Positions 6,605-10,087 of a stretch of DNA of 10,087 nucleotides are shown piece after piece (position 1 is the first letter of the stretch; each line of letters opens with the position of its first letter). Origin of the DNA: CAYYVJ01 sp964475115. GTDB lineage: Bacteria > Bacillota > Clostridia > Lachnospirales > Lachnospiraceae. The DNA is taken from the NCBI GenBank assembly GCA_964475115.1, contig CAYYVJ010000073.1:1-10087 (forward strand), read 5' to 3'. Made by a program: the position numbers and the translations under genes. The notes beneath the pieces were generated by a model, which saw only the letters and a list, made by a program, of their open reading frames with translations, had not been told where the DNA came from and did no database searches.

Positions 6605-6633
6605 TTGACAAAATATTTTTCTTCCTTTACAAT
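6605..6633 (+). promoter_or_regulatory. Promoter of the aroF-tyrA-aroA operon
   Basis: Consensus TTGACA (6605-6610), a 17-base spacer, then TACAAT (6628-6633), five of six. The leader to the aroF ATG would be only about 25 bases, too short for a T-box, riboswitch or peptide attenuator, so transcription control, if any, would be by a protein at the promoter. Confidence 0.88.
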
Positions 6634-6664
6634 GGAAAAATCAATCAATTAAAGGAGTAAAAAA

Positions 6665-7678
6665 ATGATTATTGTAATGAAACCCAATGCAACTGAAAGC
6701 TCTATTGAGCAAATCATAAATATTATTCAAGATAAAGGACTCATTCCACATTTATCAAAAGGAGACCAAGTTACAATCATTGGTGTAGTAGGTGATAAAT
6801 CAAAGTTAGTTGACCAAAACTTTGAGCTTTTACCAGGGGTAGAGAAAACTATGCCTATAACAGAATCTTATAAGTTAACTAATAGGAAATTTCATCCTGA
6901 AGATTCTATTGTAAAGGTAGGTACTTCTTCTATTGGACCTAAAACATTAACCGTTATGGCTGGTCCTTGCGCAATAGAAAGTGAAGAACAATTAATTTCT
7001 ACTGCAATCGCTGTGAAAGCTGCAGGTGCAACTTTTCTACGAGGTGGAGCCTATAAACCTAGAACTAGCCCCTATGCTTTTCAAGGTCTTGAAGAAGAAG
7101 GTCTTAAATTCATGAAAACAGCAGGAGAAGAAACTGGATTGCGAACTATTTGTGAAGTAACGAATACGCAAGCAATTAACCTTGCTGTAAAATATGTAGA
7201 CATGCTTCAAATTGGTGCTAGAAATATGCAAAACTATAGTCTTTTAAAAGAAGTAGGTCAATCTGGACTTCCCGTGTTATTAAAAAGAGGTCTTTCTGCT
7301 ACAATAGAAGAATGGCTTAATGCTGCTGAATACATTATTGCAGAAGGAAATCAAAATGTTGTTTTATGCGAAAGAGGTATCCGTACTTTTGAAACAGCTA
7401 CAAGAAATACACTAGATATAAGTGCAGTTCCCGTTATTAAGGCAAAAAGCCATCTTCCTATTATTGTGGATCCTAGTCATGCAACAGGTGTCCGCTCCTA
7501 TGTTGCTCCTTTAGCCAAGGCTGCCATCGCAGTAGGTGCTGATGGACTTATCATTGAGGTGCATCCAGATCCTGCTACTGCCCTATCTGACGGGCCACAA
7601 TCATTAGATTTTCAACAATTTGAAGCTTTATGCCATGAAATGCGTCCATTTGCAAAACTATCGGAAAGGAGTTTCTAA
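6665..7678 (+). CDS. aroF: 3-deoxy-7-phosphoheptulonate (DAHP) synthase, type I-beta with N-terminal regulatory domain
   Basis: This enzyme condenses phosphoenolpyruvate and erythrose 4-phosphate into DAHP, the first step of the shikimate pathway. The 337-residue product has an N-terminal ferredoxin-like/ACT-like domain (about 1-70) followed by the (beta/alpha)8 barrel. Visible motifs are VMAGPCAIES, LRGGAYKPRTSPYAFQG, DMLQIGARNMQN, LLKRG, LCERGIRTF and IVDPSHATG. The predicted metal ligands C102, H272, E298 and D309 fall at the same numbers I recall for the Thermotoga maritima enzyme, which has the same architecture and is inhibited by tyrosine and phenylalanine through its N-terminal domain. 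Feedback control here is therefore a reasonable inference. The start has AAGGAG 7 bases upstream and follows a near-consensus promoter. The stop TAA shares one base with the tyrA ATG. B. subtilis uses the name aroA for its equivalent enzyme. Confidence 0.96.
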   Translation: MIIVMKPNATESSIEQIINIIQDKGLIPHLSKGDQVTIIGVVGDKSKLVDQNFELLPGVEKTMPITESYKLTNRKFHPEDSIVKVGTSSIGPKTLTVMAGPCAIESEEQLISTAIAVKAAGATFLRGGAYKPRTSPYAFQGLEEEGLKFMKTAGEETGLRTICEVTNTQAINLAVKYVDMLQIGARNMQNYSLLKEVGQSGLPVLLKRGLSATIEEWLNAAEYIIAEGNQNVVLCERGIRTFETATRNTLDISAVPVIKAKSHLPIIVDPSHATGVRSYVAPLAKAAIAVGADGLIIEVHPDPATALSDGPQSLDFQQFEALCHEMRPFAKLSERSF

Positions 7679-8766
7679 TGAATACAATCGGGTTTATAGG
7701 TCTTGGTCTTATAGGTGGATCGATCGCCAAGGGTATACGTCATAATCATCCTGATTACACTCTTATTGCTTATGACTATAATTATAAATCTATTGAAGAA
7801 GCCCTAAAAGATGGTACTCTTAATTTTGGATTAAAAGAACTTGGAGAAGAATTTAGTGTATGTGATATTATATACCTATGTATGCCTGTTTCTTTTAACG
7901 TCGAATACATAAGTAAAATTAAACCTTTACTAAAAGATACTTGTATATTAACAGATGTTGGAAGTGTAAAGGCTCCTATTCATGAAGAAATTATTTCTCT
8001 TGGAATGGAAAAAGTATTTATAGGTGGACATCCAATGGCCGGGTCTGAAAAAACAGGTTATGAAAATGCAACCGATCATTTGCTAGAGAATGCTTATTAT
8101 GCACTTACGCCCTCCTCTCAGACTTCCAAAGAAGCGCTTGAAAGACTCGAAAAATTAACTTCATCAATTGGTGCTCTCCCTATTGTTTTAGACCCTTTTG
8201 AACATGACTATGTAGTGGCAGCAATCAGCCATCTACCCCATATCATTGCTTCTAGTTTAGTTAATATAGTAAAGCAGTCTAAAAGTGAAGATATCATGAA
8301 GAACATGGCTGCAGGAGGTTTTAAAGATATTACAAGAATCGCATCTGCTTCTCCTGTCATTTGGCAACAAATTTGTTTGGCAAACAAGGAAAATATTGTA
8401 AAGGTAATGGATAACTTTATTCATTATCTAAATTCTGTAAAAGAATTATTAGCCCATTCAGAAGGGAATTCTATCTATGAATTTTTTGAAGAAAGTAGAA
8501 TTTATAGAGATTCTATATCCAGTAATCGAATTGGTCCTATATCTAATACCTATGACATTTATTGTGACCTTGTTGATGAAGCAGGTAGTATAGCAAAAGC
8601 TGCTACAATCCTTGCGAATCATTCAATTAGCATTAAAAATATAGGTATTACCCATACTAGGGGGTTTCAGGAAGAAGCATTACGTATTGAGTTTTATGAT
8701 TCAGAATCTGCTGAATTGGCAGCAAAACTTTTAAGCAACCACAACTATCTTGTAACTAAACCATAA
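7678..8766 (+). CDS. tyrA: Prephenate dehydrogenase with C-terminal ACT domain
   Basis: This enzyme oxidatively decarboxylates prephenate to 4-hydroxyphenylpyruvate with NAD(P)+, the committed step to tyrosine. The 362-residue product begins with a Rossmann motif, GLGLIGGS (8-15). LTDVGSVK (91-98) and GGHPMAGSEKTG (116-127, H118) line the active site. SHLPH (184-188) carries a further conserved histidine pair, and R220 in FKDITRIAS is the likely prephenate-binding arginine. Residues from about 291 to the end (YDIYCDLVDEAGSIAKAA, NIGITH, EEALRIEF) form an ACT domain, which commonly mediates inhibition by tyrosine. There is no chorismate mutase domain, so this is the monofunctional form and mutase must be encoded elsewhere. 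Its ATG overlaps the aroF stop by one base, and its AAGGAG (7666-7671) lies within aroF, so translation is probably coupled. Confidence 0.95.
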   Translation: MNTIGFIGLGLIGGSIAKGIRHNHPDYTLIAYDYNYKSIEEALKDGTLNFGLKELGEEFSVCDIIYLCMPVSFNVEYISKIKPLLKDTCILTDVGSVKAPIHEEIISLGMEKVFIGGHPMAGSEKTGYENATDHLLENAYYALTPSSQTSKEALERLEKLTSSIGALPIVLDPFEHDYVVAAISHLPHIIASSLVNIVKQSKSEDIMKNMAAGGFKDITRIASASPVIWQQICLANKENIVKVMDNFIHYLNSVKELLAHSEGNSIYEFFEESRIYRDSISSNRIGPISNTYDIYCDLVDEAGSIAKAATILANHSISIKNIGITHTRGFQEEALRIEFYDSESAELAAKLLSNHNYLVTKP

Positions 8767-8794
8767 AAGTTAGCTACTGAAAGGATCCCAAAAT

Positions 8795-10072
8795 ATGAAG
8801 TTAACAAAAGTAAATACATTAAAAGGTGAAATCACCGTTCCTGGAGACAAGTCGATCTCACACAGAGCAATTATGTTAGGGGCGATTTCAAAGGGTACTA
8901 CAGAAATACACAACTTCTTACAAGGAGCTGATTGTCTTTCTACAATTGAGTGCTTCCAGAAAATGGGGATTGAAATCAAGAATAAAGAAGATAAAATTCT
9001 AGTTTATGGAAATGGTCTTTTTGGTTTAAAAGAACCCTCTGGTATTTTGGATTGTGGAAATAGCGGAACTACTATCCGCCTTCTTTCAGGTATTCTTTCT
9101 GCTACAAATTTTACTACAATAATCACTGGAGATGAATCGATTCAGAAAAGACCCATGAAAAGAATCATGGAGCCTCTCTCCAATATGGGTGCTAAAATAA
9201 GAAGTATAAAAGAAAATGGATGTGCTCCACTTGAAATCACAGGGACTTATCTAAAAGGTCGTCATTATGAATCAAAGGTGGCTTCTGCCCAGGTAAAGTC
9301 TTCTATTTTATTTTCCGGTTTATATGCAGACGATGAGACTAGTGTTACCGAGCCATATTTATCTAGAAATCATAGTGAAATTATGTTAGATTACTTTGGT
9401 GCAACTATTAAACAAGATAACACTACTACTATAATTCAACCAGCTAAAGAATTATATGGACAAAAGGTTATGGTACCTGGAGATATATCTTCTGCTGCTT
9501 ATTTTATTGCTGCTGCCCTTTTAGTTCCTAATTCAGAAATTCTAATAAAGAATGTAGGCATTAATCCTACAAGAGCTGGTATTTTAAAAGTTTGTCAGCA
9601 AATGGGTGCTGATATTAGCTTGCTAAATGTAAATAAGGCAAAAGGAGAAGACTATGCAGACATTCTAATCAAACATAGTCCTTTAAATGCTACTGTTATA
9701 GAAGGAGATATGATACCAACCCTTATTGATGAACTTCCTATCATTGCTGTACTTGCTTGTTTTGCCAGTGGAACTACCATAATAAAAGATGCACAGGAAT
9801 TAAAAGTAAAAGAATCCAATCGTATCGATATTATGGTGAATTATTTAAGTGCTATGGGCGCAAATATCAGAGCTACTGAGGATGGCATGATTATTGAAGG
9901 CGGTACTTCTTTGAAGGGAACTACTATTAATAGTATGGGAGATCATCGAATTGCTATGTCTTTTGCTATAGCTGGACTTGTAGCCGATGGAGAAACCACT
10001 ATTTTAAATAGTGAATGTATTAAGATATCTTTTCCAAACTTTAATGAAACCTTGGAGGAACTGTATTGTTAA
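8795..10072 (+). CDS. aroA: 3-phosphoshikimate 1-carboxyvinyltransferase (EPSP synthase)
   Basis: The enzyme transfers the enolpyruvyl group of phosphoenolpyruvate to shikimate 3-phosphate, the sixth shikimate step. The 425-residue product is full length. Motifs in order: VPGDKSISHRAIMLG (15-29, with K19, S20 and R24); LDCGNSGTTIRLLSG (85-99); GDESIQKRPMKRI (112-124); ASAQVKSS (163-170); D312 in IDELP; E340 and R343 in VKESNRID; and GDHRIAMS (382-389, R385). These cover the residues known to hold both substrates and the catalytic Asp and Glu. GNSGTTIR keeps the glycine equivalent to E. coli Gly96, and the position of Pro101 is leucine, as in Bacillus-type enzymes. The ATG is 28 bases after the tyrA stop, with AAAGGA 9 bases upstream. 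A GGAGG near the 3' end appears to serve a following gene. Confidence 0.97.
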   Translation: MKLTKVNTLKGEITVPGDKSISHRAIMLGAISKGTTEIHNFLQGADCLSTIECFQKMGIEIKNKEDKILVYGNGLFGLKEPSGILDCGNSGTTIRLLSGILSATNFTTIITGDESIQKRPMKRIMEPLSNMGAKIRSIKENGCAPLEITGTYLKGRHYESKVASAQVKSSILFSGLYADDETSVTEPYLSRNHSEIMLDYFGATIKQDNTTTIIQPAKELYGQKVMVPGDISSAAYFIAAALLVPNSEILIKNVGINPTRAGILKVCQQMGADISLLNVNKAKGEDYADILIKHSPLNATVIEGDMIPTLIDELPIIAVLACFASGTTIIKDAQELKVKESNRIDIMVNYLSAMGANIRATEDGMIIEGGTSLKGTTINSMGDHRIAMSFAIAGLVADGETTILNSECIKISFPNFNETLEELYC

Positions 10073-10087
10073 AAACATATGACTTAC
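10066..10087 (+). CDS. Probable start of a fourth operon gene (TTG start, partial)
   Basis: A TTG at 10066 opens a frame reading (M)LKTYDL to the window edge. It is preceded by GGAGG (10054-10058) at an ideal 7-base spacing and overlaps the last seven bases of aroA in another frame. The only nearby ATG (10079) is 20 bases from that Shine-Dalgarno, too far. Too little sequence is present to identify the product; position suggests another aromatic amino acid gene. Confidence 0.5.

Noticed and set aside
6464..6664. Riboswitch or T-box leader in the divergent region before aroF
   Set aside because: The strong promoter at 6605-6633 leaves a leader of about 25 bases, and I see no large stem-loop or T-box motif in the region.
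7037..7231. Minus-strand open frame within aroF
   Set aside because: It is antisense to the conserved DAHP synthase barrel and has no recognisable protein features.
8770..8979. Minus-strand open frame across the tyrA-aroA junction
   Set aside because: It is mostly antisense to the conserved N-terminus of EPSP synthase, with no promoter or plausible ribosome binding site.

Overview
The window is AT-rich and gene-dense. It has strong AGGAGG-type ribosome binding sites, sigma-A-type promoters and a gene set (GGGtGRT protein, clostridial EF-G-like factor, rubredoxin, YhfW-like Rieske oxidoreductase) that suggests a low-GC anaerobic Firmicute of the class Clostridia, probably near Lachnospiraceae. 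This is inference from gene content and protein style; there is no rRNA here. The region looks chromosomal and core. I see no insertion sequence, phage gene, CRISPR array, tRNA or rRNA.

Layout. (1) Positions 1-1087, minus strand: a two-gene unit with a NifU/IscU-like iron-sulfur scaffold protein first, then the GGGtGRT-family protein, which runs off the left edge and is interrupted by a 10-N assembly gap. (2) Positions 1290-2804, plus strand: a FAD-dependent oxidoreductase fused to a C-terminal Rieske [2Fe-2S] domain (YhfW-like), divergent from the scaffold gene. It ends in a hairpin shared with the convergent asd gene. (3) Positions 2851-6463, minus strand: three genes that look separately transcribed. 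These are aspartate-semialdehyde dehydrogenase (asd), a 51-residue rubredoxin with an unusual first cysteine knuckle, and a 696-residue EF-G-like GTPase with divergent G motifs. (4) Positions 6665 to the right edge, plus strand: an aromatic amino acid operon aroF-tyrA-aroA behind a near-consensus promoter, with translational coupling and probably a fourth gene starting at a TTG codon that overlaps the end of aroA.

Functionally, aroF commits carbon to the shikimate pathway, aroA makes EPSP and tyrA takes prephenate to tyrosine. Both AroF and TyrA carry small regulatory-type domains, suggesting feedback control at the protein level. asd feeds lysine, threonine, methionine and diaminopimelate synthesis. 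The left half is rich in iron-sulfur and redox functions: scaffold-like protein, Rieske oxidoreductase and rubredoxin.

The least understood parts are the scaffold/GGGtGRT pair, the EF-G paralogue, the rubredoxin CxCG knuckle, and the palindromes overlapping the asd and rubredoxin promoters. Most of the window is ordinary housekeeping, and I do not see a clear case for a wholly new system.
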